From Nonomuraea sp. SBT364 (GTDB lineage: Bacteria > Actinomycetota > Actinomycetes > Streptosporangiales > Streptosporangiaceae): 64,000 nt of DNA. The stretch spans positions 1 through 64,000 of the forward strand of contig NZ_LAVL01000005.1 of the NCBI RefSeq assembly GCF_001083785.1, read 5' to 3'. A program made the translations under genes and the position numbers. The notes under the pieces are model-generated. The model did not search any database. It was not told where the DNA came from and saw nothing but the letters and a program-made list of their open reading frames with translations. Below, in pieces: positions 1 to 8,784 of the stretch. Each line of letters starts with the position of its first letter. The stretch's first letter is position 1.

Positions 1-1142
1 GGGGTGACACCCGGGGGGAGGTCGATGGCGGCGTAGACCGGGGCGGTGCCCTTCTTGCCGGTGTTGCGCAGGCGCATGGCGACGATGCCGGGACGGGCGC
101 GTACGAGGGCGCCCATGGCGCTGATCGTGGCCGTGAGACGCGGCGCGGCGGGGGTCTTGCCGGGCGGGCCGGCCGGTTCGCGGGCGGGGACGCGGGAGGG
201 CGGGACGGGGCGCGGACGCGGCGGGGCGGTGTGCGACGGCTCCATGGGCAGAGGCTGGGAGACCGGGGCGGCCTCGGGCTTCTCGGCGGAGACGAGGGCG
301 AAGGCGGCGGCGACGGCCATGACCGTGAGGGCGCCGGTGGCCACCACGACGTGCTGGCGGCCGGGCAGGCCGCGGACCCAGGCGAGGGTGCGGCGGAGGC
401 GGAGCCTGATGGGTGAGGACATGGCGGCGACGTAGCCGGCGGCGGCCGGCCCGAGCAGGAGGGGCGCGACGACGGTGCGCAGGGCCCGGCGCACGTCGGT
501 CAGCTCGGCCAGGACGGCACGGCAGGCGTCGCAGTCGTGCACGTGGTCGTCGATCGGCTTGCACTCGCGCCTGGTCAGCCCGCCTTTGACGTACGCGCTG
601 AGTCTGCCGAGCGTCGGCCGGCACTCCAGGGGCGGCGAGGCGGTCAGGCGGGTCTGCAGGTATGCCTGGCGCAGGCCCTCACGGGCGCGGTAGGCGAGCG
701 CGGCCGCGCCGTTGGCCGACAGGCCGAGCAGCGGCGCCACCTCGGCGGGCCGGGCGCCTTCCACCTCGATGTGCCACAGCGCGGCCCGCCAGCGCTCGGG
801 CAGCGACAGGTAGGCCAGGGCGATGAGGGCCCGCTCGGGCTCGCCGGCCGGCGGCTCCGGCTCGGCGGACAGGCGCATGCGATGGTCGACGGTGCGCCGG
901 ACGACGGTCAGGAGGTGGGTGCGGAAGGCCGCTTCGGGGCCGTCGCCGCGGCCCACCACGTCGAGGACCCGGGTGAACGCCTCGGCGACCACGTCCTCGG
1001 CTTCCTCCTCCGGCACCAGCCGGCGGGCCAGGACGCGGGCGGCGGCGACGTGCCGCTCGTAGAGCCGTCCGTAGGCAGTGGCGTCGCCCGATCGGACGGC
1101 TTGGAGTAGATCTGCGTCGCTCTGGGATATTTCCGCACTCAT
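1..1142 (-). CDS. ECF-type sigma factor with fused zinc-finger anti-sigma and membrane tail (3' end outside window)
   Basis: The reading frame is open from the ATG at 1142 to the window edge (380 codons seen, no stop). Residues about 12-88 look like sigma region 2 and about 103-163 like region 4 with a helix-turn-helix (LPERWRAALWHIEVEG, then AEVAPLLGLS). Residues 200-207 form H-x3-C-x2-C, the zinc-binding signature of ZAS anti-sigma factors. A hydrophobic segment at about 264-284 should cross the membrane, followed by a Pro-rich linker and the start of a beta-rich domain. Sigma factor and anti-sigma element therefore seem to be one polypeptide, as in some actinobacterial ECF groups with C-terminal extensions. 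GTGAGG lies just before the ATG. The signal sensed cannot be read. Confidence 0.85.
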   Translation of the reverse strand, partial: MSAEISQSDADLLQAVRSGDATAYGRLYERHVAAARVLARRLVPEEEAEDVVAEAFTRVLDVVGRGDGPEAAFRTHLLTVVRRTVDHRMRLSAEPEPPAGEPERALIALAYLSLPERWRAALWHIEVEGARPAEVAPLLGLSANGAAALAYRAREGLRQAYLQTRLTASPPLECRPTLGRLSAYVKGGLTRRECKPIDDHVHDCDACRAVLAELTDVRRALRTVVAPLLLGPAAAGYVAAMSSPIRLRLRRTLAWVRGLPGRQHVVVATGALTVMAVAAAFALVSAEKPEAAPVSQPLPMEPSHTAPPRPRPVPPSRVPAREPAGPPGKTPAAPRLTATISAMGALVRARPGIVAMRLRNTGKKGTAPVYAAIDLPPGVT

Positions 1143-1151
1143 AGTGACCTC

Positions 1152-1166
1152 ACGGTTACGAACCGT
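1152..1166. promoter_or_regulatory. Inverted repeat upstream of the ECF sigma gene
   Basis: A perfect dyad ACGGTT-ACG-AACCGT lies 9 bases upstream of the sigma gene start codon, in the divergent gap to pyrE. Its position fits a regulator site or a short leader hairpin. No regulator is identified. Confidence 0.35.
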
Positions 1167-1263
1167 TGCCCCGGGAGTCATTCCGCACCCACCCCCATGG
1201 CTAAACCGAACACCGGCCTTTGCCTGCGTCCGGCCTCTGGAGTGCTGGTCCTAAGCTGGGGGC

Positions 1264-1797
1264 ATGAGTGACCGCGACAGCCTGCTGGCCGAGATCAAGA
1301 AGAAGGCCGTCGTGCACGGCCGGGTGGTGCTCTCATCCGGGCAGGAGGCCGACTTCTACCTCGACCTTCGCCGGATCACGCTCGACGGGGTCGCCGCGCC
1401 GCTGGTCGGCAGGGTGATGCTGGAGCTGACCGCCGATCTGGAGTTCGACGCCGTGGGCGGGCTGACGCTGGGCGCCGACCCGGTGGCGGCCGCCATGCTG
1501 CACGCCGCGGCGGCCCAGGGGCGTTCGCTCGACGCGTTCGTGGTGCGCAAGGCGCAGAAGGCGCACGGCATGCAGCGCAGGATCGAGGGCCCCGAGGTCA
1601 AGGGCCGCCGGGTGCTGGCCGTGGAAGACACCTCGACGACGGGCGCGTCGCCGCTGACGGCAGTGGAGGCGCTGCGGGAGGCGGGCGCCGAGGTGGTGGC
1701 GGTGGCCACGATCGTCGACCGGGGCGCCGGGGCGCGGATGGCCGAGGAGGGCCTCGACTACCGCACCGCCTTCACCCTGGCCGACCTGGGGTTGTGA
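1264..1797 (+). CDS. pyrE: Orotate phosphoribosyltransferase
   Basis: A 177-residue protein that joins orotate to PRPP to give orotidine 5'-phosphate in pyrimidine synthesis. The PRPP-binding loop is clear at about residues 118-130 (VLAVEDTSTTGAS). The N-terminal part has the family pattern HGRVVLSSGQEADFYLDLR, with the substrate-binding YLDLR segment. Length is normal for actinobacterial PyrE. No Shine-Dalgarno is evident. A -10-like TAAGCT at 1252-1257 ends six bases before the ATG, so the transcript is probably leaderless. It stands alone, divergent from the sigma gene. Confidence 0.93.
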   Translation: MSDRDSLLAEIKKKAVVHGRVVLSSGQEADFYLDLRRITLDGVAAPLVGRVMLELTADLEFDAVGGLTLGADPVAAAMLHAAAAQGRSLDAFVVRKAQKAHGMQRRIEGPEVKGRRVLAVEDTSTTGASPLTAVEALREAGAEVVAVATIVDRGAGARMAEEGLDYRTAFTLADLGL

Positions 1798-1798
1798 G

Positions 1799-2221
1799 TC
1801 ACTCGCGGGGGCCGATGACGGTGAACGCCTCGCTCTCGCCCGCGTCGCCCTGAGGGCGGGAGCTGCCGTTCTCGGTGACGCGGACGGTGCCGGCGTCGGT
1901 CAGCACCACGTCGAGCTCCGGCTCGTAGAAGCTGACCTCCTCGCCGCGGCTCATGTCGCGGTGCTGCAGCACGTCTCCGCCGGGCACCCGGACGGTGATC
2001 ATCGGGCAGGTGTCGGCGACGCACTCGATCCGCACGGTCGGCACCTGGCCGCTGCTCGACGGCGCGCCGGAGGTGTGCGCGCGCCCGGGCGGCGCCTCGG
2101 TGTCGAGCGAGCTGAACAGCGCCCGCGCGCCGATGACCAGCAGTGTCACCACGGCGATGACCGCCAGCACGGCGAGTGCCATGCGGGCGAGGCCCATCGG
2201 ATCCGACCTGTGGCGTCCCAC
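1799..2221 (-). CDS. Small membrane-anchored protein of unknown function
   Basis: A 140-residue protein with one transmembrane segment at about 10-33, an acidic/Pro/Ser linker, then an extracytoplasmic part of about 90 residues with one Cys pair (ECVADTCPM). I do not recognise the family; the C-terminal part resembles small beta-sandwich domains seen after a signal anchor, but that is a guess. The GTG at 2221 is preceded by TACTCT at 2229-2234 (minus strand) with seven bases between, consistent with a leaderless start; the ATG at 2197 is an alternative. Its stop codon lies one base from the pyrE stop. Confidence 0.7.
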   Translation of the reverse strand: MGRHRSDPMGLARMALAVLAVIAVVTLLVIGARALFSSLDTEAPPGRAHTSGAPSSSGQVPTVRIECVADTCPMITVRVPGGDVLQHRDMSRGEEVSFYEPELDVVLTDAGTVRVTENGSSRPQGDAGESEAFTVIGPRE

Positions 2222-2356
2222 AGTGGGGAGAGTACCTGGTGGTAACGCCGCGTTCCGGATGTCGCCGAAGATCGCGCGGGCGTTGTCTCTACCACGGCGG
2301 GTAACAGACCGGGATACTGGGCTGCGCGAAGCCGTTACTTCTCAGGGAGATGACTC

Positions 2357-3379
2357 ATGCCTATCGCGACTCCAGAGGTCTACGCCGAGATGCTCGACCG
2401 TGCCAAGGCCGGCGGGTTCGCCTACCCGGCGATCAACGTGACCTCGTCCCAGACCCTGAACGCGGCGCTGCGCGGCTTCGCGGAGGCGGAGAGCGACGGC
2501 ATCGTCCAGGTGTCCACCGGTGGCGCCGAGTTCCTGTCCGGCGCGACGGTCAAGGACATGGTGACGGGCGCGACCGCGCTGGCCGAGTACGCCAGGGTGG
2601 TGGCGGCCAAGTATCCGGTCACGGTGGCGCTGCACACCGACCACTGCCCCAAGGACAAGCTCGACGGCTTCATGCGGCCGTTGATCGACATCTCGCTGGA
2701 GCGGGTGGCCAAGGGCCTCGACCCGCTGTTCCAGTCGCACATGTGGGACGGCTCGGCCGTGCCCCTGGAGGAGAACCTGGAGATCGCCAAGGAGCTCATC
2801 GACAAGTGCGCCCGCGCCCGGATCATCATGGAGATGGAGATCGGCGTCGTCGGCGGCGAGGAGGACGGCGTCGTCGGTGAGATCAACGAGAAGCTCTACA
2901 CCACCCCCGGTGACGCGCTGGCCACGGCCGAGGCCGTCGGGCTCGGCGAGCAGGGCCGCTACATGCTGGCGGCCACGTTCGGCAACGTGCACGGCGTCTA
3001 CAAGCCGGGCCACGTCAAGCTGCGCCCGAGCGTGCTGAAGGAGATCCAGGACGCGGTCGGCGCCAAGTACGGCCAGGACAAGCCGTTCGACCTGGTCTTC
3101 CACGGCGGCTCCGGCTCGCTGCTCGAGGAGATCCACGAGGCGATCTCGTACGGCGTCGTCAAGATGAACGTCGACACCGACACGCAGTACGCCTTCACCC
3201 GGCCGGTGGCCGACCACATGTTCCGCAACTACGACGGCGTGCTCAAGGTCGACGGCGACGTGGGCAACAAGAAGGCGTACGACCCGCGCTCCTACGGCAA
3301 GGCGGCCGAGGCCGGGATGGCGGCCCGGATCGTGGAGGCGTGCGAGCACCTCAAGTCGAGTGGGACGAAGATCTCCTAG
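2357..3379 (+). CDS. fba: Class II fructose-bisphosphate aldolase
   Basis: A 340-residue zinc-dependent aldolase that splits fructose 1,6-bisphosphate in glycolysis and runs in reverse in gluconeogenesis. Visible signatures are HTDHCPK (metal His and catalytic Asp region, about residue 94), the acidic EMEIGVVGGEEDG segment, FGNVHGVYKPG with another metal His, and the phosphate-binding FHGGSGS and NVDTDTQYAF. Length is typical of the long class IIA form of actinobacteria. An AGGGAGA ribosome site lies seven bases before the ATG. The DUF3151 gene follows after 34 bases. Confidence 0.96.
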   Translation: MPIATPEVYAEMLDRAKAGGFAYPAINVTSSQTLNAALRGFAEAESDGIVQVSTGGAEFLSGATVKDMVTGATALAEYARVVAAKYPVTVALHTDHCPKDKLDGFMRPLIDISLERVAKGLDPLFQSHMWDGSAVPLEENLEIAKELIDKCARARIIMEMEIGVVGGEEDGVVGEINEKLYTTPGDALATAEAVGLGEQGRYMLAATFGNVHGVYKPGHVKLRPSVLKEIQDAVGAKYGQDKPFDLVFHGGSGSLLEEIHEAISYGVVKMNVDTDTQYAFTRPVADHMFRNYDGVLKVDGDVGNKKAYDPRSYGKAAEAGMAARIVEACEHLKSSGTKIS

Positions 3380-3413
3380 CCACGTACGCGGCCCGGCGGG
3401 TATGACTTGTCCT

Positions 3414-3824
3414 ATGGATAACCTTCTCGCCGGGCCGCCCCCGACTCACCTGCCGGACCTGCCCGAGGCCCGGGAGGCCCTCGAATCCGGCGCCAAGGCC
3501 GCGGACGTGGCCGCCCGTTTCCCCGCCTATCCGGCGGCCTGGGCCGCGCTCGCGGAGGAATACTTCGCGCAAGGTCACGCCGTCACCTCCTACGCGTTCG
3601 CCCGCACCGGCTACCACCGGGGCCTCGACCAGCTGCGCCGCAGCGGGTGGAAGGGGCACGGGCCGATCCCGTGGGAGCACGAGCCGAACCGGGGATTCCT
3701 GCGCTGCCTCTATTCGCTGGCGCGGGCCGCGCAGTCGATCGGTGAGAAGGACGAGGCCGAGCGCTGCTCGCAGTTCCTCAAGGACAGCACCGAATCCGGT
3801 TACGACGCGCTGACCAAGGGCTAG
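3414..3824 (+). CDS. DUF3151 family protein
   Basis: A 136-residue cytoplasmic protein matching DUF3151, which in many actinobacteria sits between aldolase and purA as it does here. The N-terminus NLLAGPPPTHLPDLPEA and the helical AAWAALAEE/AYAFARTGYHRGLDQLRR segments are characteristic. It looks like a small TPR-like helical fold. No biochemical function is known to me. The ATG at 3414 gives the family-typical N-terminus; an in-frame ATG lies 12 bases earlier. Confidence 0.85.
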   Translation: MDNLLAGPPPTHLPDLPEAREALESGAKAADVAARFPAYPAAWAALAEEYFAQGHAVTSYAFARTGYHRGLDQLRRSGWKGHGPIPWEHEPNRGFLRCLYSLARAAQSIGEKDEAERCSQFLKDSTESGYDALTKG

Positions 3825-3827
3825 CCC

Positions 3828-3857
3828 TTGGGACGAATGGGCACGTTCGGGTAGTCT
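3828..3857 (+). promoter_or_regulatory. Probable purA promoter
   Basis: TTGGGA (3828-3833) and TAGTCT (3852-3857) are separated by 18 bases. This fits a vegetative-sigma promoter with a start near 3864 and a purA leader of about 60 bases. Confidence 0.45.
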
Positions 3858-3868
3858 CTCTACGCAAG

Positions 3869-3903
3869 AGCCCCTGTCGCGCTTGCGCCAGGGGTTTCGT
3901 TTT
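3869..3903 (+). terminator. Hairpin plus T-rich tract in the purA leader
   Basis: AGCCCCTG (3869-3876) pairs with CAGGGGTT (3889-3896), with a further GCG/CGC stem inside, and TTTCGTTTT follows directly. This is a good intrinsic terminator for the fba-DUF3151 transcript. It lies downstream of the likely purA promoter, so it could also act as an attenuator. Confidence 0.55.
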
Positions 3904-3922
3904 GTGCTCGGGAGACTGAACA

Positions 3923-5206
3923 ATGCCGGCTGCCGTTCTCGTGGGTGCCCAGTGGGGCGATGAGGGCAAGGGCAAGGCCACCGATCTGCTCGGTGGCGAC
4001 GTCGACTACGTCGTCCGTTACCAGGGTGGCAACAACGCGGGTCACACCGTGGTCATCGGTGACCAGAAATACGCGCTTCATCTGCTGCCTACGGGCATCC
4101 TGTCGCCGGAGGTGGTCCCGGTGATCGGCAACGGCGTCGTGATCGACCCCGGCGTGCTGCTGGGCGAGATCGACGGCCTTGCCGAGCGGGGGATCTCCGC
4201 CGAGCGGCTGCTCATCTCCGCCAACGCGCACCTGATCATGCCGCACCACAAGGCGCTGGACAAGGTCACGGAGCGCTACCTCGGCAAGGCCAAGATCGGC
4301 ACCACCGGCCGGGGCATCGGCCCGGCCTACGGTGACAAGATCTACCGCGTGGGCATCCGGGTCCAGGACCTGCTCGACCCGGGCATCCTGGCCAAGAAGA
4401 TCGAGGTCGCGCTGGGCGAGAAGAACCAGGTGCTGACCAAGCTCTACAACCGGCGCGGCCTGGAGGCGGAAGCCGTCCTGGAGGAGTACCTCGGCTACGC
4501 CGAGCGGCTCAAGCCGCACATCGCCGACACCTCGCTGGTGCTGAACAAGGCGCTGGACGAGGGCAAGTTCGTGCTGCTGGAGGGCGGGCAGGGCACGCTG
4601 CTCGACATCGACCACGGCACCTACCCGTTCGTCACGTCGTCCTCGCCCACCTCGGGCGGCGCCTGCGCCGGCTCCGGCATCCCGCCGACCCGCCTGACGC
4701 GGGTGATCGGCATCCTCAAGGCGTACACGACCCGCGTCGGCTCCGGCCCGTTCCCCACGGAGCTGGAGGACGAGATGGGTGAGTGGCTGCGCCAGACCGG
4801 CGGCGAGTACGGCGTCACGACCGGCCGCAACCGCCGCTGCGGCTGGTTCGACGCGGTCATCGCCCGGTACGCGACCCGCATCAACGGCGTCACGGACTTC
4901 TTCCTCACCAAGCTCGACGTGCTGTCGGGCCTGGAGCGCATCCCGGTGTGCGTGGCGTACGAGGTCGACGGCACGCGGCACGACGAGATCCCGATGACGC
5001 AGACGGACTTCCACCACGCCAAGCCGATCTACGAGGAGTTCCCCGGCTGGCAGGAGGACATCACGGGCGCCAAGACGTTCGAGGACCTGCCGCCCAACGC
5101 CCAGGCGTACGTGCGCACGCTGGAGGAGATGAGCGGCGCCCCGATCTCGGCGATCGGCGTCGGCCCGGGCCGCGACCAGACGCTGGTCATCCGCTCGCTG
5201 ATCTGA
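3923..5206 (+). CDS. purA: Adenylosuccinate synthetase
   Basis: A 427-residue GTP-dependent enzyme that converts IMP and aspartate to adenylosuccinate, the first step to AMP. The N-terminal P-loop-like [14 protein letters not shown] with the catalytic Asp, the NNAGHTV segment with the catalytic His, the [13 protein letters not shown]-binding region, [11 protein letters not shown] and the C-terminal guanine-binding TKLDVL are all present. Length is normal. A GGGAG site lies before the ATG. The 3' end overlaps the opposing acetyltransferase gene by 20 bases. Confidence 0.97.
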   Translation: MPAAVLVGAQWGDEGKGKATDLLGGDVDYVVRYQGGNNAGHTVVIGDQKYALHLLPTGILSPEVVPVIGNGVVIDPGVLLGEIDGLAERGISAERLLISANAHLIMPHHKALDKVTERYLGKAKIGTTGRGIGPAYGDKIYRVGIRVQDLLDPGILAKKIEVALGEKNQVLTKLYNRRGLEAEAVLEEYLGYAERLKPHIADTSLVLNKALDEGKFVLLEGGQGTLLDIDHGTYPFVTSSSPTSGGACAGSGIPPTRLTRVIGILKAYTTRVGSGPFPTELEDEMGEWLRQTGGEYGVTTGRNRRCGWFDAVIARYATRINGVTDFFLTKLDVLSGLERIPVCVAYEVDGTRHDEIPMTQTDFHHAKPIYEEFPGWQEDITGAKTFEDLPPNAQAYVRTLEEMSGAPISAIGVGPGRDQTLVIRSLI

Positions 5207-5849
5207 GCACGGCCGCCGTCATCGGCGAGTGCAGCCGCCAGCCGAGGCTCTCGTAGAGCGCCCGGCCCTCGGGGGTCGCCACCAGCACGCCGCCGGTGGC
5301 GCCCACCTCGTGGGCGGCGGCGGTCAGCGTGCGCATGACGACGCTGCCGAGGCCGCGCCGCCGGTGGCCGGAGGCGGTCTCGACCCGGTCGACCACGGCC
5401 ATGGTGCCGGTGACGGCGAGCTGGCCCCTGGCGGCCATCTCGCCCGCCGCCGTGAGGAGGCGGGCGACGGTGACGCCGGCGCGGGTCGTGACGGCCGCCG
5501 TGTAGCCGGGCGGCACGACGGCCACAGCGGGCTCGGCGGGCAGGCGGGCGGTCATCATGTACTCGGGCGGGTCGATGGCCCAGCCCGAGGGCAGCCAGGG
5601 CGCGATCAGCTCGGCCGGGGCGCAGAGCTTCAGCCAGGTGCCGGGGGCGGTGATCGTGCCGGTCAGATGCCTGATGAGGGCCGGCGTCGGGGCGGGCACG
5701 ATGTGGCGCGCCAGGTGGCCGGGCAGGCCCACGTCCACGCGGTATCCCCAGGGTTCGGTCACCGGAGGCGGCGTGTCGCGGGAGATGACCCAGCCGTCCA
5801 CCCACGCCCTGACCGTGTCTATTTGGGTAGTTTTGATAGCCCCCGTCAT
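5187..5849 (-). CDS. GNAT-family N-acetyltransferase
   Basis: A 220-residue protein whose C-terminal half is a GNAT acetyl-CoA-binding fold: the pyrophosphate loop appears as [11 protein letters not shown] at about residues 163-173, followed by a long helix and ALYESLGW near the end. The N-terminal 100 residues resemble a degenerate first GNAT copy or an acceptor-binding region. The substrate is unknown. A minus-strand TAAGCT (5858-5863) lies eight bases before the ATG, suggesting a leaderless start. It converges on purA. Confidence 0.8.
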   Translation of the reverse strand: MTGAIKTTQIDTVRAWVDGWVISRDTPPPVTEPWGYRVDVGLPGHLARHIVPAPTPALIRHLTGTITAPGTWLKLCAPAELIAPWLPSGWAIDPPEYMMTARLPAEPAVAVVPPGYTAAVTTRAGVTVARLLTAAGEMAARGQLAVTGTMAVVDRVETASGHRRRGLGSVVMRTLTAAAHEVGATGGVLVATPEGRALYESLGWRLHSPMTAAVLRSASG

Positions 5850-5935
5850 GGTTGTACAGCTTATTGCAGGACTGTTGCATTTATCGCGTTAAATTCGGGT
5901 GCGATCTCCGGGGTGAGCTGCCTACTCTCGCCCTT

Positions 5936-6355
5936 ATGGACATCCGTCGCGTCACCCGCTTCGAGGCCGTCGAAGCGGCCGGCCGCCTCTTCGACGCGAC
6001 TCCCGAGCGGGAGGCCACCGAGAGGTTCCTGGCGGACGAGAGGCACCACCTGCTCGTCGCCTACGTGGACGACGTCCCGGCGGGGATGGTCACCGGCGTC
6101 GAGATGACCCACCCCGACAAGGGCACCGAGATGTTCCTGTACGAGCTGGGCGTGGACGAGGAGTTCCGCGGCCGGGGCATCGGCAGGGCGCTGGTGCTGG
6201 CGCTCGGCCGGCTGGCGCGCGAGCGGGGCTGCTACGGGCTGTGGACGGCCACCGCCGAGGACAACAAGCCCGCGCAGGCCACGTACGAAGGGGCGGGCGG
6301 TTCGCCGGAATGGGACCAGGTCGTCTACTCCTGGACCTACGGACAAAGCCCGTAA
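5936..6355 (+). CDS. AAC(3)-I-like GNAT acetyltransferase
   Basis: A 139-residue single-domain GNAT. The segment LLVAYVDDVPAGMVTGVEMTH, the EMFLYELGVDEEFRGRGIGRAL acetyl-CoA site and the ATAEDNKPAQATYEGAGG tail follow closely the pattern of aminoglycoside 3-N-acetyltransferases of the AAC(3)-I type and their uncharacterised chromosomal relatives. Actual aminoglycoside acetylation is not shown by sequence alone. The ATG at 5936 is chosen because TACTCT at 5923-5928 puts the likely transcript start at or near this codon; longer in-frame extensions have no promoter support. Confidence 0.8.
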   Translation: MDIRRVTRFEAVEAAGRLFDATPEREATERFLADERHHLLVAYVDDVPAGMVTGVEMTHPDKGTEMFLYELGVDEEFRGRGIGRALVLALGRLARERGCYGLWTATAEDNKPAQATYEGAGGSPEWDQVVYSWTYGQSP

Positions 6356-6419
6356 CCGTACAAAATGGGCACGGCGTGGCGGCGCGTGATGGCCCGCCGG
6401 GCCAGGTAGGGTCCCCGGT

Positions 6420-7325
6420 GTGCGCGTTGAGATACATGGTCATCGGGGTGCGAGAGGTCTCTGGCCCGAAAACACCCTGCCCGGCATGAGCCGCACGATG
6501 GAGCTCGGCGTGCACGCGCTGGAGCTCGACGTCGCGCTCACCGCCGACCGGCGCCTCGTGCTGACGCACGACCTCACGGTCTCGGCCGTGACCAGCGCCG
6601 ACACGCGGCCCGTCACGCCCGGCGACCCCGCCTTCCCGTACGTCGGCAAGCCCATCAACTCGCTGACGCTCGCGCAGCTGCGCACGCTCGACGTGGGGGT
6701 GCGGCTGCCGCGCCACCCCGACGACCCGTTCGCGCTGACCCAGGTCGCGATGCCGGAGACCCGGATGCCCACCCTCGGCGCGGTGCTCGGGCTGGTCAAC
6801 GCCTACGCGGCGGAGAGCGTACGGGTGCACGTCGAGCTCAAGTCGGACCCGACCAGGCCCGCGCTGACGCCCGACCCCGAGCTCTACACCGAGATGGTGG
6901 TCGACGAGCTCGACCGGCACAACAGGCTGCGCAACGCGGCGATCCTCAGCTTCGACTGGCGCATCATCGGCTACGCGGCCAAGCTCGCGCCCGACACGCG
7001 CCGCTTCGCGCTCGTCGAGCTCGACACCCTCGGCTGGAACGGCCCGCTCGGCGACGACATCCCCGCCGCCGCCCGCGACGCCGGGGCGACCACGCTCTCG
7101 CCCGAACACGCGATGGTCGACGAGAAGCTGATGGCGCAGGCCTCCCGGGCCGGGCTGGAGGTGGCCGTCTGGACCGTCAACGAGCCCGCGCTCGCCGCCC
7201 GCATGCTCGACCTCGGCGCGGCCGGGATCGTCACCGACTATCCCGACCGGATGCGCGCGCTGTGGGAGGAGCGGGGCCACGAGCTGCCCGACCCCGTCGA
7301 GCCGCTCAAGCCCGTCGGCGTCTGA
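6420..7325 (+). CDS. Glycerophosphodiester phosphodiesterase
   Basis: A 301-residue GDPD-family enzyme that hydrolyses glycerophosphodiesters to glycerol 3-phosphate and an alcohol. The N-terminal GHRGARGLWPENTL contains the catalytic His-Arg and the PEN motif, ELDVALTADRRLVLTHD holds the metal-binding Glu/Asp and second His, and VWTVNEP near residue 245 is the usual late barrel strand. No signal peptide is seen, so it acts in the cytoplasm. The GTG start has TAGGGT at 6407-6412 and no Shine-Dalgarno, so it is probably leaderless. Its stop abuts the corA stop in the palindrome TGATCA. Confidence 0.9.
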   Translation: MRVEIHGHRGARGLWPENTLPGMSRTMELGVHALELDVALTADRRLVLTHDLTVSAVTSADTRPVTPGDPAFPYVGKPINSLTLAQLRTLDVGVRLPRHPDDPFALTQVAMPETRMPTLGAVLGLVNAYAAESVRVHVELKSDPTRPALTPDPELYTEMVVDELDRHNRLRNAAILSFDWRIIGYAAKLAPDTRRFALVELDTLGWNGPLGDDIPAAARDAGATTLSPEHAMVDEKLMAQASRAGLEVAVWTVNEPALAARMLDLGAAGIVTDYPDRMRALWEERGHELPDPVEPLKPVGV

Positions 7326-8438
7326 TCAGAGCCAGCCGTTGCGGCGGAAGCCCCGGTGCAGCAGCACACACGCGCTGATCATGACCGCCAGCACCGCCGG
7401 ATAGCCCCAGACCTGCTTGGTCTCGGGCATGAAGTCGAAGTTCATGCCGTAGATGCCCGCGATCATCGTGGGCACGGCCAGGATGGCGACCCAGGACGAG
7501 ATCTTGCGCATGTCCTCGTTGGCGAGCGCGTTCGACCGGGCCAGCGCCGCCTGGAGGATCGAGCTGCACAGCTCGTTGGACGAGTCGACCTGCTCGCACA
7601 CGCGTGACAGGTGGTCGCCGACGTCACGGAAATACTCCCGCATCTCCGACGGGATCACCCGGCGCTGCGGCAGCGCGGCCAGCGGCGCCTGGAGCGGCGT
7701 GACCGCCCGCTTGAGCTCCAGCATCTCGCGCTTGAGCTGGTAGATCCGGTTGATGTCGCGGGAGCTCACGTCCGCGAACACCGTCGCCTCGACCTCCTCC
7801 AGCTCCAGCTGCATCAGGTCGGCGACCTGGAGGTAGCGGTCGACCACGTGGTCGGAGATCGCGTGCAGCACCCCGGCCGGGCCGCGTTCGAGCAGCTCGG
7901 GCACAGTCTCGATGCGCTCGCGCACCTCGGCCAGCGGGCAGTGCTCGCCGTGGCGCACCGTCACCACGAAGTCCACGCCGAGGAACACCATGATCTCGCC
8001 CGTGGCGATGATCTCGCTGGTGGCGGTCAGCTCGTCGTGGTCCAGGTAGGCGATGGTCTTGAGGACCATGAACAGGGAGTCGCCGTAACGCTCGACCTTG
8101 GGGCGCTGGTGCGCCTTGACCGCGTCCTCCACGGCCAGCGGGTGCAGGCCGAACACCTCGGCCAGCCACTCGACCTCGGGCGCGGCGGGCTCGTGCAGCC
8201 CCACCCAGACGAACGCGCGCGGCCCGCCGTCGGCGGTGTCGTTGTGGCCGCGGACCAGCTCGACGGACTCGGCTATGCCCGTGGCCAGGGCCTTCTTGCC
8301 GTCGATGTAGGCGGCGTACTCGACGACGGAGTCGACGGGAGGCACGCAGGCGTCACGCACCGGCTGCGAACGCTGGCGCGGGGCGTGCGGCTGCACGGGG
8401 TGACGGTTGATGCGACGGAAAAGCGTGGACGAGCGCAT
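7326..8438 (-). CDS. corA: CorA-type magnesium/cobalt channel
   Basis: A 370-residue CorA-family protein. It has a large cytoplasmic N-terminal domain, a long coiled stalk helix around residues 230-310, then two membrane segments near the C-terminus with the signature YGMNF at the end of the first, which forms the ion selectivity filter. The basic C-terminus (HRGFRRNGWL) is typical. Ion specificity between Mg2+ and Co2+ or Ni2+ cannot be told. A structured intergenic element lies about 94 bases upstream. Confidence 0.93.
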   Translation of the reverse strand: MRSSTLFRRINRHPVQPHAPRQRSQPVRDACVPPVDSVVEYAAYIDGKKALATGIAESVELVRGHNDTADGGPRAFVWVGLHEPAAPEVEWLAEVFGLHPLAVEDAVKAHQRPKVERYGDSLFMVLKTIAYLDHDELTATSEIIATGEIMVFLGVDFVVTVRHGEHCPLAEVRERIETVPELLERGPAGVLHAISDHVVDRYLQVADLMQLELEEVEATVFADVSSRDINRIYQLKREMLELKRAVTPLQAPLAALPQRRVIPSEMREYFRDVGDHLSRVCEQVDSSNELCSSILQAALARSNALANEDMRKISSWVAILAVPTMIAGIYGMNFDFMPETKQVWGYPAVLAVMISACVLLHRGFRRNGWL

Positions 8439-8531
8439 GGCAGTCCCTTTCCGCCCGACCTGGCACGCTCCACGCGCGACGAAAAGTCACCTCAATCAAC
8501 ACGCATACGTGGAGGCACGATCAGGCTGCCG

Positions 8532-8619
8532 GATTGGAGTGGTCGGGGGCATTCAGGAAGTACGTGGGTGAGCACGTACTGCTGGGATCACCAGGATTCA
8601 TCCCGGACCACCTCCAATC
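8532..8619. ncRNA. Candidate structured RNA in the corA-purD gap
   Basis: Within the 346-base gap 8439-8784, GATTGGAGTGGTC (8532-8544) pairs with 8606-8619 with one bulged base. Inside it lie a perfect 8-bp hairpin AGTACGTG/CACGTACT (8559-8566 and 8573-8580) extended by CAG/CTG, and GGGAT/ATCCC (8584-8588 and 8600-8604). This gives a branched fold. It could be a corA leader on the minus strand or a purD-side element. It does not match the M-box or other riboswitch consensus sequences I know. The rest of the gap shows nothing I can assign. Confidence 0.4.
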
Positions 8620-8784
8620 GCGCTGGGACGCCAGAAAGCCGCCCTAACTTACCACAGGAACGCCAGTCAACCGGCTTTTACGCGCCGAGCGGGCGGAGTT
8701 TTCCCGCGCGGGGCACGGCGGGGCGTTCGTGGTCAGGGGCGGGGAGGTGGCCTGGCGAGGGTGGTGGGCTGCGAGAATGGGCGG

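Noticed and set aside
8439-8784. Mg2+-sensing M-box riboswitch upstream of corA
   Set aside because: The gap is structured, but the conserved M-box blocks are not there on either strand.
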